Positions 18,518 to 27,850 of a stretch of DNA of 64,000 nucleotides are shown in pieces. The notes under the pieces are model-generated. The model did not search any database, had not been told where the DNA came from, and was given only the letters and a program-made list of their open reading frames with translations. The DNA is from Methylocystis heyeri (GTDB lineage Bacteria > Pseudomonadota > Alphaproteobacteria > Rhizobiales > Beijerinckiaceae), in contig NZ_CP046052.1 in the NCBI RefSeq assembly GCF_004802635.2, forward strand, positions 2,170,001-2,234,000, in the 5' to 3' direction. The stretch's first letter is position 1, and each line of letters begins with the position of its first letter. Made by a program: the position numbers and the translations under genes.

Positions 18518-20125
18518 CTATGATTTCTCCGCTACTTGCGCCGCCATTTCGCAGACCGCGCAGGGCGGCTCCGATGCGGGGGGCGTAAAGACCGGGGCGG
18601 TCCAGCCGCCTCCGAGCGCCGCCATCAGCGACAATGCCGCCTGAAGGCGCGCCGTGCGCAGCGCGATCGCCTGGCGCTGGGCGGCGAAAGCGTCCGACTG
18701 CGCCGTCACCACCTCGACATAGGTTACGACCCCCTCCTCGTAGAGCTTGAGCGAGACGTCGAGCGTCTTCCCGCCCGCGACGACGGCGGCGGCGATATCC
18801 TTCTCCTGACGATCGAGATATCGGATCTGCGCAAGCGCGTCCTCGACTTCGCCATAGGCGCGCAGCACCACGCCGCGGTAGCGCGCCACGGCCTCGAGAT
18901 AGGCGGCCTCGGCGTCATGAAGATCGGCCGCATGCGCGCCGCCGTCGAAAATCGGCAAGGTGACGGCCGGCCCGACCGACCACAGGCTGTTGCGGGCGTT
19001 GAAGAGGCTCAGGCCCGTGTCCTGGGTTCCGCCGGAAAGATTGATCGTGAAGCGCGGGAAAAAAGCCGCGCGCGCGACGCCGATCGACAGATTGGCGCTG
19101 TGGACGCGCCGCTCGGCGGCCGCGATGTCGGGACGACGCTCCAGAAGCTGCGAGGGCGCGCCGAGCGGAATGGTCGGCGAGGCGACCCGCCTTTGCGACG
19201 ACGGCAGCGAGAAGCCTTCGGGCGGGCGGCCTGCGAGAATGGCGACCGCATGTTCCAGCAGCGCGCGCCGGGCCTCGATGTCGGAAAGCTGCGCCTTGGC
19301 GAAGTCGAGCTGCGTCTGGGCCCGCGTCACGTCGGCAGGCGAGGCGATGCCGCCGCGGACGCGTTTCTGCACCAGCTCGAGCGAACCCGCATAGGCCGCA
19401 ATGATGCGCTTCTGCAGCGCGACCTCATTGTCGAGGCCCTGGAGGCCGATGTAATTACGCGCAAGCTCCGCCTGTAGGCTCAAGGAGATCGCTGCGAGAT
19501 CGGCTTCCGACGCCTGCGCCTGCGTCGCTCCCGCGCCCGCGAGATTGCGGACGCGCCCCCAGAGATCGATCTCATAGCTCGACTGCGCCGTGAGCTGGTT
19601 GTCGCCGAAGAAGGTCGGCGAGTTCATGGGCAGGCCCTGTGAAAGCGCCGCTCGGGCGTAATCGCCGGCGCTCGGAAAGGTCCCGGAGAGACGAAGCGGG
19701 CGGTGCAGCGATTCCTTGTTCTCGGTGAGCTGGCCGCCGGCCGTGAGCGTCGGCGAGAGGCCGGCGGCGGCCTTCCCGGCCAAAGCATGGGCCCGGTCCA
19801 TCGCCGCCACGGCGGCTTCGACATCTGGATTGCGCGCATCGAGCTCGCGCTCCAGCGCGTCGAGCTGCTTGTCCTTGAACGGCCCCCACCAGGGTCCCCG
19901 CGGGCGCAGATCCGCGGGATCGGCGGAAAGCCACTGCGGACCGCCGTCGGTCGTCGTTCCGCCCTCGTGGCGGGACGACCCCTTGACGACGACAGGCGCC
20001 GTCCCCTTCGCCTCCTTGAAGCTCTCCGGAACCTCCACGGGCGGAGGGACGTATTCGGGCGCGAGATTGCAGCCGCCGAGCGACACGCCCAGGGACATGA
20101 GCAGAAAACGCGGCAAAATCCTCAT
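18518..20125 (-). CDS. Outer-membrane efflux lipoprotein (NodT/OprM type)
   Basis: This 535-residue protein begins MRILPRFLLMSLGVSLGGC, with a lipobox ending at Cys 19. Two tandem TolC-like repeats follow, with long helices. The sequences NLAGAGATQAQASEADLAAI and ALLEHAVAILAG are typical of NodT-family channels. The trimer should form the exit duct of the tripartite pump. It overlaps the membrane fusion protein gene by 4 bases, so it is the last gene of the RND operon. Confidence 0.9.
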   Translation of the reverse strand: MRILPRFLLMSLGVSLGGCNLAPEYVPPPVEVPESFKEAKGTAPVVVKGSSRHEGGTTTDGGPQWLSADPADLRPRGPWWGPFKDKQLDALERELDARNPDVEAAVAAMDRAHALAGKAAAGLSPTLTAGGQLTENKESLHRPLRLSGTFPSAGDYARAALSQGLPMNSPTFFGDNQLTAQSSYEIDLWGRVRNLAGAGATQAQASEADLAAISLSLQAELARNYIGLQGLDNEVALQKRIIAAYAGSLELVQKRVRGGIASPADVTRAQTQLDFAKAQLSDIEARRALLEHAVAILAGRPPEGFSLPSSQRRVASPTIPLGAPSQLLERRPDIAAAERRVHSANLSIGVARAAFFPRFTINLSGGTQDTGLSLFNARNSLWSVGPAVTLPIFDGGAHAADLHDAEAAYLEAVARYRGVVLRAYGEVEDALAQIRYLDRQEKDIAAAVVAGGKTLDVSLKLYEEGVVTYVEVVTAQSDAFAAQRQAIALRTARLQAALSLMAALGGGWTAPVFTPPASEPPCAVCEMAAQVAEKS

Positions 20126-21321
20126 CTCGCGTCTGCTTCCTTGGTCTTGGCGTCCTTGATCTTGACGACGATCCCGTCATGCACCGATTGCCAGGGCGTC
20201 CGGATCACCCGGTCCTTCAAGGAAAGGCCGGCGGATATTTCGAGCGAGGCGCCGAGATCGCGCGCGATCGTCACCGACTTCATGCGCACGATTCCGTTGT
20301 CGTCGACGGTCGCGACCTGAGGCGACGCATTGACGAAGACCAGCGCGCTCGCCGGCACCAGCAGGGGCGCGCCTTCCGGCGGAAGAGCGATCCTGATCTG
20401 GCCGAAAGCCCCGGGCAACAAGGCGCCGTCGGGATTGTCGGCCTGAAACTGCACCAGCAGGGTTCGCGAGCCGGCGGCGATGGCGTTGGAGGTCGTCACG
20501 ATTTTCGCCGAAAATTCGCGGCTTGGATATTGCGGCAGCGTCAGCCGAGCGGTCAGGCCTGCCGCGATCTTCGCCGCATAGGCCTGCGGCGCGCGAACAT
20601 AGATGCGCATCTTGTGGATGTCGGCGACGCGAAACAATTCGCGCCGTCCTGCCCCCGCGTCGATGAGGGCGCCGACGTCCACATTGCGCGCCGTGACGAC
20701 GCCGTCGAAAGGCGCAGTCAGATTGAGGTAGCCCTTGAGCGCGTTGATCTGGTCGAGATTGGCCTGGGCCGCGTTCTGCGAGGCCGTCGCGGCCTCGAGA
20801 TTGCCGGTTTTCTCGTCCGCGCTTTGCGCCGAGACGGCCGCCTCGTTGCGCAGCGTGGTCCAACGCTTCGCCGTCGCGCGCGCGAGATTCTGCTCGGCCT
20901 TGCTGCGTGCGAGCAGCCCCTTGGCCTGCTCCGCCTGCTGGTTGAGATCCGGCGCCTCGATCACGCCCAGGACATCGCCGGCCTTGACCCGCGCGCCTAT
21001 GTCATAGCTCCAGCTCTTCAGATAGCCGTTGACGCGGGCGTAGATCGGCGCGTCGACGAAAGCCTCGACATTGGCCGGCAGAACGAGATCCTGCGTGGCG
21101 GTCGAGAGCGTCGGCGTGTAGAGCTCGACCGTCGGAATCGCGGCCTCCTGCGTCACGCGCGCAAGCTCGGCCTCGCGCGCGCGCCGGGAAAACACGCCGA
21201 AAGCGGCGAGCGTGAGGACGACGCCGAGGGCGATCAGAGCCCTGGGCCGCAGCTTGCGCAGAAACTCCGCCTGCGCCGCCGGATCCGGCGCGCCGAGATG
21301 AGGAGACTCATGATGCGGCAT
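20122..21321 (-). CDS. RND efflux periplasmic adaptor (membrane fusion protein)
   Basis: The likely start is ATG 21321 (MPHHESPHLG), giving about 399 residues. One membrane helix (about residues 28-46, ALIALGVVLTLAAFGVF) anchors it. A lipoyl/barrel-sandwich segment follows (VNGYLKSWSYDIGARVKAGDVLGVIEAPDLNQ), then an alpha-hairpin and a beta-barrel domain. It bridges the RND pump and the outer-membrane channel. It overlaps the pump gene upstream by 14 bases and the channel gene downstream by 4 bases. Confidence 0.9.
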   Translation of the reverse strand: MPHHESPHLGAPDPAAQAEFLRKLRPRALIALGVVLTLAAFGVFSRRAREAELARVTQEAAIPTVELYTPTLSTATQDLVLPANVEAFVDAPIYARVNGYLKSWSYDIGARVKAGDVLGVIEAPDLNQQAEQAKGLLARSKAEQNLARATAKRWTTLRNEAAVSAQSADEKTGNLEAATASQNAAQANLDQINALKGYLNLTAPFDGVVTARNVDVGALIDAGAGRRELFRVADIHKMRIYVRAPQAYAAKIAAGLTARLTLPQYPSREFSAKIVTTSNAIAAGSRTLLVQFQADNPDGALLPGAFGQIRIALPPEGAPLLVPASALVFVNASPQVATVDDNGIVRMKSVTIARDLGASLEISAGLSLKDRVIRTPWQSVHDGIVVKIKDAKTKEADAR

Positions 21322-24300
21322 TCGCTTGCTCCAATTCCGCTCTGTCCAGTTCGTCGCGACGCGCGCGCTCCGCTTTGCGTCTTCCAAAGAAATCATGCGC
21401 AAGACTGAACATGACCGGCAGCAGCAACAGCGTTCCAGCGGTCGCGAAGGTCAGCCCGCCGATCACCGCGCGCCCCAGCGGCGCGTTCTGCTCCGCGGAG
21501 AGCGCCATCGGGGCCATGCCGATGATCATCGCCAGCGCCGTCATGATCACGGGCCGAAACCGCGTCACGCCCGCCGCCGCCGCCGCGTGCAGCGGATTGT
21601 CGCCGTGGTCGAGCCGCTCGCGCGCGAAGGCGATGACGAGGTTGCTGTTGGCCGTCGCGACCCCCATGCACATGATCGCGCCCGTCAGCGCGGGCACGGA
21701 AATCGTCGTCCGGCTCAGGAACAGCATCCAGGCGATGCCCGCGAGCGCGGTCGGCAGGCCGCAGACGATGAGGAAGGGATCGAGCCAGGATTGGAAATTG
21801 ATGACGATGACGAGATAGACGAACACGATCGCCAGGACGAGGCCGAGCATGAGATCGGCATAGGCGCTGCGCATCGTGGCGATCTGGCCGCGCAGCACGA
21901 GATTCGAAGCTCCCGGCGCCTCCTTGCGCGTGTCGTCCAATATTTTCTGGACGTCGTCGGCCACCGCGCCGAGGTCGCGGCCGCGCACCCCGGCATAGAG
22001 ATCGAACGACGACTGGGTGTTGAAATGCGTGACGACGCCGGAGCTCCAGCCGCGCCGGATCGAGGCGACGCCGTTCAAGATCTGCTGCGCCTCGCCCGCG
22101 GCCACCGGCTTGCTCCCGAGCGCGTCGAGGCTGGTGTTCCAGAACTGCGGCTCCATCGCGACGATCGGATAGGAGACGCCGCTCTTGACGTTTAGCCAGA
22201 AGGCCGGCGAGGTCTGGAACGAGCCCGTGAGCATGGTCTGCAGAGAGAGCGTGACGTCGCGCTCCGAGAGGCCGACCTCCTGCGCCAGCGTGCGGTCGAC
22301 GTCGACATAGAGCGTCGGCAGATCGCCCGGCTGCTGCAGGCGCGGGTCGGCGACCCCAGGAACGCGCGCGACCCGCTCCAGCGTCTTTTGCAGATAGGCG
22401 AGGTTCTCCTCGCGCATGCTTCCCGAGATCTGGACATCGAGCGAAGCCGGCAGACCGAAGTTGAGGATCTGCGTCACGATGTCCGCCGGCAGGAAGGAAA
22501 AGACGACGCCCGGAAACGCGCGCGGCAGCCGGTCGCGCAGGATCTCGGCGAAAGAACTGGCGTCGGCGACCTTCTCGGGATCGAAGCTCAGGGTGAGGTC
22601 CGCGTCGTTCGTGCCGATGGTGCCGGAATTATTGTAGCTCAGATTGATGCCCGAGATCGGCAGGCCGATGTTGTCGACGATGCTCGTCAGCGCTTCTTTC
22701 GGCAGTACCTCGCGAATCTCGGCTTCGATCCGGTCGCAGAGCACGCCCGCCTGCTCGAGGCGCGTTCCGGTGGGAAGGCGGACGTGCAGGCGCAGGGAGC
22801 TGCTTTCGGTCTCGGGAAAGAAATTGCGCCCGAGATAAGGGGTCAGCGCGAAGGAGAGCGCGACGCCCGCAAAGAAGATCGCGACAAAAGACCTGGGCCG
22901 CGCCAGCGCGAGCTGCAGCAGGCGCGCGTAAGCGTCGAGCAGCTTGTCGAAACCTCTCTCGAACGCCGTCTGCACGCGCGTCAGCGCCGCGAAAACGAAG
23001 CCGCGCCGCGCCGGTCCGAACCTCGCCTCGCGCAGCTTCTCTTTCTGCTGCGCGCTGAGGAAATAGCGCGCCATCGTCTCGACCAGCGTGTAGGTGAGGA
23101 GATAGGAGGCGATCATCGCGAAGACCACCGCTTCGGCGAGCGGCCGGAACAGATAGCCCGCGACGCCGCCGAGCAGCAGCAGCGGCGCGAACACGATGCA
23201 GATGCAAAACAGCGACACGGTGGCGGGCGTGATGATCTCCTTCGCCGCCTTGACGATCGCGTCGTCGATCGCCTCCCCCTCCTCCATGTGGCGGTTGACG
23301 TTCTCGATCGTGACCGTCGCGTCGTCGACGAGCAGACCGACCGCCAGCGCAAGGCCGCCGAGGGTCATCACATTCACCGTCTCGCCGAGCGCCGACAGCG
23401 CGAAAAGCGCGGCGAGGATGGATAGCGGGATCGAGATCGTGATGATGATCGTCGAGCGCCAGCTGCCGAGAAACAGCAGAATCATGAGGCCGGTGAGCGC
23501 GGCGGCGATCGTCGCCTCGCGCACGACGCTGAACACCGCATCGGTGATGAAGTCGGACTGATCGCCGATCACGGTCATGTCGATCCCGTCCGGCAGCGCG
23601 AGCTTCAACCGCGGCAGCATCGCCTTGACGCCGTTGATGACGTCCAGGGACGAGGCGGAGCCCGAGGTCAACACGGGCAGCAGCACGGCGGGCTCGCCGT
23701 TCACGCGCACGAGATTGGTTTGCGGCGCGCTGCCGTTGTGGACATAGGCCACGTCGCGCAGATAGACGATTGCGCCATCCGCGCGCTTGATCGGAAAATC
23801 GTTCAGCGCCGCGACGTCGGCCGGCGCGTCATTGATGAGGACGGCGTATTCGTAATCGCCGATCTTCTGGGTTCCAGCGGGAATGATGAGGTTCTGTCGC
23901 TCGACTGCGCTCACGACATCCTGCGCCGTGAGGCCGAGGCCGAGCAGCTTCTCCTGGCTGAGATCGATGCGCACCTGGCGCGATTTGCCGCCATAGGGAA
24001 AAGGCACCGCCGCGCCCGTCACCGTCGTCAGCGGCGGGCGGATGAGCGTATAGACGGCGTCGGCGACCTCCGCCTCGGTCCGCGTCGCGCTCGAGAAGGC
24101 GATCTGGATCACCGGCACGGTCGAGGCGTTGAACACGATGACCTGCGGCGGCTGCACGCCCGGCGGCAACAGGCGCAGCACCGTCTGGCCCGCCGCGCCG
24201 ACCTGAGCCAGGGCGAGATCGACTTTGACCTTCGGCTGAAAATAGATCTTGTTGACGCCTATGCCGTTGTAGCTCTGCGACTCCACATGGTCGATATCGT

Positions 24301-24529
24301 TGACGAGCGCCGTCAGCGCGAGCTCATAGGGATAGAGAATGCGCGTGGACATGTCGTCCGGCGAAAGCCCGACATAGGTCCAGATCACCGAGATGACCGG
24401 AATGCTGACGCTCGGGAAGATATCGACCGGCGTCCTCACGATAGCCAGCACGCCGAGTATGACGATGAGAATCGCCGCGACCACGAAGGTGTAGGGGCGC
24501 CGCAAGGCGATCAGGACGAGCTGGAGCAT
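21308..24529 (-). CDS. RND superfamily efflux pump, inner-membrane transporter
   Basis: The natural start is ATG 24529 (MLQLVLIALRRPYTFVVAAIL), giving 1073 residues, a typical length. The frame is open further upstream to 24976, but that stretch has no transporter character. The protein has 12 helices with two large periplasmic loops. The proton-relay helix GGLALAVGLLVDDATVTIENVNRHM carries the two Asp residues of the family. It belongs to the HAE-1-like cluster and should pump hydrophobic compounds or metals through the adaptor and channel that follow. The divergent LysR gene is the likely regulator. Confidence 0.92.
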   Translation of the reverse strand: MLQLVLIALRRPYTFVVAAILIVILGVLAIVRTPVDIFPSVSIPVISVIWTYVGLSPDDMSTRILYPYELALTALVNDIDHVESQSYNGIGVNKIYFQPKVKVDLALAQVGAAGQTVLRLLPPGVQPPQVIVFNASTVPVIQIAFSSATRTEAEVADAVYTLIRPPLTTVTGAAVPFPYGGKSRQVRIDLSQEKLLGLGLTAQDVVSAVERQNLIIPAGTQKIGDYEYAVLINDAPADVAALNDFPIKRADGAIVYLRDVAYVHNGSAPQTNLVRVNGEPAVLLPVLTSGSASSLDVINGVKAMLPRLKLALPDGIDMTVIGDQSDFITDAVFSVVREATIAAALTGLMILLFLGSWRSTIIITISIPLSILAALFALSALGETVNVMTLGGLALAVGLLVDDATVTIENVNRHMEEGEAIDDAIVKAAKEIITPATVSLFCICIVFAPLLLLGGVAGYLFRPLAEAVVFAMIASYLLTYTLVETMARYFLSAQQKEKLREARFGPARRGFVFAALTRVQTAFERGFDKLLDAYARLLQLALARPRSFVAIFFAGVALSFALTPYLGRNFFPETESSSLRLHVRLPTGTRLEQAGVLCDRIEAEIREVLPKEALTSIVDNIGLPISGINLSYNNSGTIGTNDADLTLSFDPEKVADASSFAEILRDRLPRAFPGVVFSFLPADIVTQILNFGLPASLDVQISGSMREENLAYLQKTLERVARVPGVADPRLQQPGDLPTLYVDVDRTLAQEVGLSERDVTLSLQTMLTGSFQTSPAFWLNVKSGVSYPIVAMEPQFWNTSLDALGSKPVAAGEAQQILNGVASIRRGWSSGVVTHFNTQSSFDLYAGVRGRDLGAVADDVQKILDDTRKEAPGASNLVLRGQIATMRSAYADLMLGLVLAIVFVYLVIVINFQSWLDPFLIVCGLPTALAGIAWMLFLSRTTISVPALTGAIMCMGVATANSNLVIAFARERLDHGDNPLHAAAAAGVTRFRPVIMTALAMIIGMAPMALSAEQNAPLGRAVIGGLTFATAGTLLLLPVMFSLAHDFFGRRKAERARRDELDRAELEQANAAS

Positions 24530-24744
24530 CTCAATGTCCTTCGTCGGATAGACTTTCGGGGACGCGCTTTTCCCGACGTGAAACCGGCTTGCGCGGCCAG
24601 CCCATGCGCGAGCGATCGGCTGGCGCCGCGCCCGGGCGAATGACCGGGATCGCGCGTCATCCCGATGAATCTTCAGGGGGAGCTCGCGCGCCGCCTCGAC
24701 CTGCGGCAAGCTAGCACCAACAAATTTGCCTCGCCAGAAGCGAG

Positions 24745-24765
24745 TTTGCAGGATATGCCTGCAAA
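24745..24765. promoter_or_regulatory. Palindrome between RND operon and LysR gene
   Basis: TTTGCAGG-ATATG-CCTGCAAA is a perfect 8-bp inverted repeat with a 5-base centre, directly before the probable LysR start. Its place in the divergent intergenic region fits an operator bound by the LysR product to control itself and the efflux operon. Confidence 0.5.
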
Positions 24766-24766
24766 T

Positions 24767-25660
24767 ATGCAGAACCTGAACTGGGACGACCTGCGCTATG
24801 TAATCGTTTTGTCGAGGAGCGGCCGCCTCGCCAAGGCGGCGCGGCAGCTGCGCGTCGACGAGACCACGATCGCGCGGCGCGTGGCCCGCGTGGAGCACGC
24901 CTTGGGCTCGCGCCTGTTCGAGCGCTCCAATGGGCAGCTGCTGCTGACCGAGATCGGGCGCGAGATCCTGCGGCATGCCGAGCAGATCGAGATCGGCGTC
25001 TGCGGCATCAAGACGGTCGCGACCGGCGTCGACGACAGGGCCGCGGGCAGCGTGCGGCTAACTGCCGCAGCCCTGGTCATGAACCGGATCCTTACGCCTG
25101 GACTGCCCGGTCTGCTGCAACTTCATCCGCAGCTGCAGCTGCATATGATGGCGGATCCGCGCAATGTGAGCATCAGCAACCGGGAAGCGGACATCGCCTT
25201 GCGCTTCGAACGGCCCGAGCAGAATTATCGCGTGCTCGCCCACCGTCTCTGCGAACTGCCCTATGGCGTCTTCGCATCGGCTGGATCGCAATCGCAGAAG
25301 CTGCCCTGGGTCGCCTATGAGGAAAGTCTCTGCCGTCTGCCGCTCGCGCGCTGGCTGGCCGACGCCGTAAAGCAGGAGCCGGATCTGCCTCCGGCGCTTG
25401 TGGTGAACGACTCCGACGTGGCCCTTCACGCGGTTCGAGCCGGCCTCGGCCGTTCGCTCATGCCCTTCTGCGTCGGCGACAACGACGACGGGCTGGCGCG
25501 GCTGAGCGGCCCCGAGCCCGTGCTCATGCGGGAGCTTTGGCTGCTGGTCCACTCCGACATCAAGCATCTCGCGCGGATCAGGGTCGTCATCGAGTGGATC
25601 GAGAGCGTCTTCGCGGAGCTCGGCGTTCGCTGCAAGGAACGGGCGAAGCGGCTGAAATAG
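24767..25660 (+). CDS. LysR family transcriptional regulator
   Basis: The start ATG 24767 (MQNLNWDDLRYVIVLSRSG) is preferred; ATG 24755 and 24665 are also open. The winged helix-turn-helix at residues 5-65 contains GRLAKAARQLRVDETTIARRVARVE, and an effector-binding domain follows. The protein is encoded divergently from the RND efflux operon, a common arrangement in which the regulator controls the pump. A palindrome just upstream is a possible binding site. The inducer is unknown. Confidence 0.87.
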   Translation: MQNLNWDDLRYVIVLSRSGRLAKAARQLRVDETTIARRVARVEHALGSRLFERSNGQLLLTEIGREILRHAEQIEIGVCGIKTVATGVDDRAAGSVRLTAAALVMNRILTPGLPGLLQLHPQLQLHMMADPRNVSISNREADIALRFERPEQNYRVLAHRLCELPYGVFASAGSQSQKLPWVAYEESLCRLPLARWLADAVKQEPDLPPALVVNDSDVALHAVRAGLGRSLMPFCVGDNDDGLARLSGPEPVLMRELWLLVHSDIKHLARIRVVIEWIESVFAELGVRCKERAKRLK

Positions 25661-26103
25661 ACGGACCCATCTCAGTTCCGATTTACACGAACCTTGGTCG
25701 CCGCAACATGAAGGCGGCGGCGATCAAATTAGCCGTTCATACGAAATCCGCTCGATTGGGGCGGCATTTCTTATTCGTTCGCCGCAAAAATCGATACGGT
25801 CGCGCGGAAGCCGTCAGTCGCCGAAATCGAAATCTCCCGGCGCCGACTGGGAATTTTCGGGCGTCGCTCCCGCCCCCGCCTGCGGTCTGGCCGGCTCCGC
25901 ACCGGGAACTTGAACCGCTTTCGGTGGAGAAGCCGAATGATGCTTCTCGCAGAGCGTCCAGGTGTGGCGGTGCGGGTTCCAATGCCTGTGGCATTTGGGA
26001 GCGGCGCCGACAGCTTCGAGAGAGACGCATCGGGGACCCGGCTTATTCCGTTTCAAAAACAAATGGCCGGGAACAGACCGCGCCGATCATGCGTTCCCGC
26101 AGC
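25661..26103. other. Gene-free stretch between LysR and DUF2892-like genes
   Basis: About 440 bases, with no frame that I can support on either strand. The plus strand is open in part, upstream of the membrane-protein start, but has no protein-like character. The leader for the gene at 26104 presumably lies at the right end. Confidence 0.35.
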
Positions 26104-26586
26104 ATGACACAGGAAACCTTCACGATCCCGGGCAGCGCCGAGCGCGTGCCTGTCCACACCGCCGAGGAATTCAACCGGCGAATCGACGACGACATCATAG
26201 CCCGCGTCCATTTCCTCGCGACGCGCCCGGACAAGATCGACGAGCGCCTGTCCGAGCTGGATCGGGAATGGGACGTCGAGAGATCGCTGGAAGCCAACGC
26301 CTCCGCCCTTGCCTTCGCCGGAATTGTTCTGGGCGTGACCGGTCGGCGGCGCTGGCTGGCCCTCCCCGCCCTGGTCTCGGCTTTCCTGTTCCAGCACGCG
26401 GTCCAGGGCTGGTGTCCGCCGCTTCCGCTGCTGCGCAGGCTCGGATTCCGCACGACCCAGGAGATCGAGCGCGAGCGCTATGCGCTGAAGGCGGTGCGGG
26501 GCGATTTCGACGAGGTGCTGGCGTTGGTCGGCCCGCCCGAGGAACGCGCCCGCAAGGCGCTGGAAGCCGCCGAGCGGCCTCACTGA
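26104..26586 (+). CDS. YgaP-like (DUF2892) membrane protein
   Basis: About 160 residues from MTQETFTIPGSAERVPVHTAEEFNRRID. A soluble N-terminal half is followed by two short hydrophobic segments (about residues 68-105, ASALAFAGIVLGVTG and ALPALVSAFLFQHAVQGWCP). The GWCPPLPLLRRLGFRT ending of the second helix is a hallmark of the DUF2892 inner-membrane domain. A charged helical tail follows. An alternative ATG lies at 26089. Physiological role unknown. Confidence 0.65.
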   Translation: MTQETFTIPGSAERVPVHTAEEFNRRIDDDIIARVHFLATRPDKIDERLSELDREWDVERSLEANASALAFAGIVLGVTGRRRWLALPALVSAFLFQHAVQGWCPPLPLLRRLGFRTTQEIERERYALKAVRGDFDEVLALVGPPEERARKALEAAERPH

Positions 26587-26654
26587 GGGAAAGCGGAAGA
26601 GGCCGACCCGCGGCCTCATACGGTTTCCGTCTGAATGAATCCGCTTCGCGCCGT

Positions 26655-26729
26655 CATTGCGCGGAGCGTGAGCACCTCGGCGATCCAGAGAGATTGGCGC
26701 GGCTGGATCGCTCCCCTTCGCTCGCAATG
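26655..26729. repeat. Interspersed palindromic repeat (REP-like)
   Basis: Outer arms CATTGCG / CGCAATG and inner arms CGATCCAG / CTGGATCG enclose an AT-poor loop. This is the common alphaproteobacterial element beginning GTCATTGCG and containing GATCCAG. It lies in the gap downstream of mosA. Confidence 0.6.
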
Positions 26730-26810
26730 CGAACCGATCGGTCCGAGCCGGTATCATCCTGAGGCGCTTTTGCGAAACGCGACAAGCCCTCGAAGGATGC
26801 TTTAAAAGGC

Positions 26811-26869
26811 GGCGGCGCCCCGTCCTGAAGAGCCCGCGTAGCGGGCGTCTCGAAGGGCGGGGCGCCGCC
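26811..26869 (-). terminator. Nested hairpin downstream of mosA
   Basis: A perfect 12-bp inverted repeat (GGCGGCGCCCCG / CGGGGCGCCGCC) encloses a second 6-bp hairpin (GCCCGC-GTA-GCGGGC). It starts 56 bases past the mosA stop. No T-run follows on the minus strand, so it may be a repeat that stabilises the transcript end rather than a true terminator. A further inverted pair CATCCT / AGGATG lies at 26755-26799. Confidence 0.5.
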
Positions 26870-26924
26870 GCTCCCGATCAACGGGAAATTACAGGATCAA
26901 TGCCTTCGTCGCCCCCGGAGCGAA

Positions 26925-27758
26925 CTACGCCGAAGGCGCGCCGGTGCGGACGATGGTTCCGACATGCTCGCCGCGCAGGGCCGCCGTGAGCCGGCCCGGC
27001 GTGAGACCGTTTACGATCTGAACATGGCTGATATGCCTGGCGGTCGCCATGACCTCGATAAGCGCGGGGTCGAAGGGCAGCGTGCCCTGGAACTTGGCGA
27101 GTTCAGCGGCGCTCGTCTCGCTGAGCAGCTGCGCCTTTTCTCCGTCCGGTCCCTTGGGGTCTGCGGTGTAAACGCCATCCACGTCCTCGACGATGGTGAG
27201 CCCGGCCGCGCCGAGCGCGTCGGCGAGCAGAAAAGCTCCGACGTCCGCCCGATGGGTCGGAATGCGGGAGGCCGGAAACTCATGATGGTGGTAGGGCGGA
27301 AAGGCGCTCCCCACCACGGCGCGGGCCGCCTGCAGATGGATCGCGAGCTGGTTCGCGATGGTGGGGCGCTCGACATAGGAGACCCCTTCCGGCGCCAGCA
27401 GCGCGCCGAGAATGTGGCCGTTCTGGCCGGCCTCGCTGGCCGCGAGCGGGGCAAGCGAACCCACCGGCAGCCCGAGGTCCAGGCCGACGCCATAGAGATG
27501 GCGGGCGCGGATGCCGGCGCCGGTCAGGATCAGCAGGCGGTGCTCCGGGAGGAGCTTACGGATTTCCTCCACCAGAGGCAGGACGGCGTCGGCGCCCCGG
27601 TCCATGATGGACCTGCCGCCGATCTTGACCACCTGCAACCAGGGAAGGAGCCGGATCGGGCGACCGCCGGCGACCGGGCGGGTAAGCTCGCCGTCGAGAA
27701 GGGTCTGGCGCGCGAGCGGCGAAGCGACGTGCTTGATGCTTTTGGCGTTGTCGGACAT
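26925..27758 (-). CDS. mosA: Molybdenum storage protein subunit alpha
   Basis: This 277-residue amino-acid-kinase-fold protein closely follows the Azotobacter MosA pattern: [40 protein letters not shown], then [22 protein letters not shown] and [12 protein letters not shown] with its histidine-rich loop. MosA and MosB assemble a hetero-hexameric cage that uses ATP to deposit polyoxomolybdate clusters. The gene follows mosB by 92 bases on the same strand, so both subunits should be made together. The storage role is known for the Azotobacter protein and inferred here. Confidence 0.92.
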   Translation of the reverse strand: MSDNAKSIKHVASPLARQTLLDGELTRPVAGGRPIRLLPWLQVVKIGGRSIMDRGADAVLPLVEEIRKLLPEHRLLILTGAGIRARHLYGVGLDLGLPVGSLAPLAASEAGQNGHILGALLAPEGVSYVERPTIANQLAIHLQAARAVVGSAFPPYHHHEFPASRIPTHRADVGAFLLADALGAAGLTIVEDVDGVYTADPKGPDGEKAQLLSETSAAELAKFQGTLPFDPALIEVMATARHISHVQIVNGLTPGRLTAALRGEHVGTIVRTGAPSA

Positions 27759-27850
27759 GGCGGTGATCTCTTTGCGTTTCCGCGCGAAGCGCAGCCAGTG
27801 CGCGTGCGAAAAAAAGCGAATGAAGGTTTCCGGTGTGAACGGAAGGTGCG

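Noticed and set aside
21326-24643. Long plus-strand arginine-rich frames opposite the RND genes
   Set aside because: They are complementary-strand shadows; the RND, adaptor and channel motifs are all on the minus strand.
24530-24976. N-terminal extension of the RND pump frame
   Set aside because: Typical RND proteins start with the MLQLVLIALRRPYTF segment at 24529; the upstream stretch covers the divergent promoter and LysR start.
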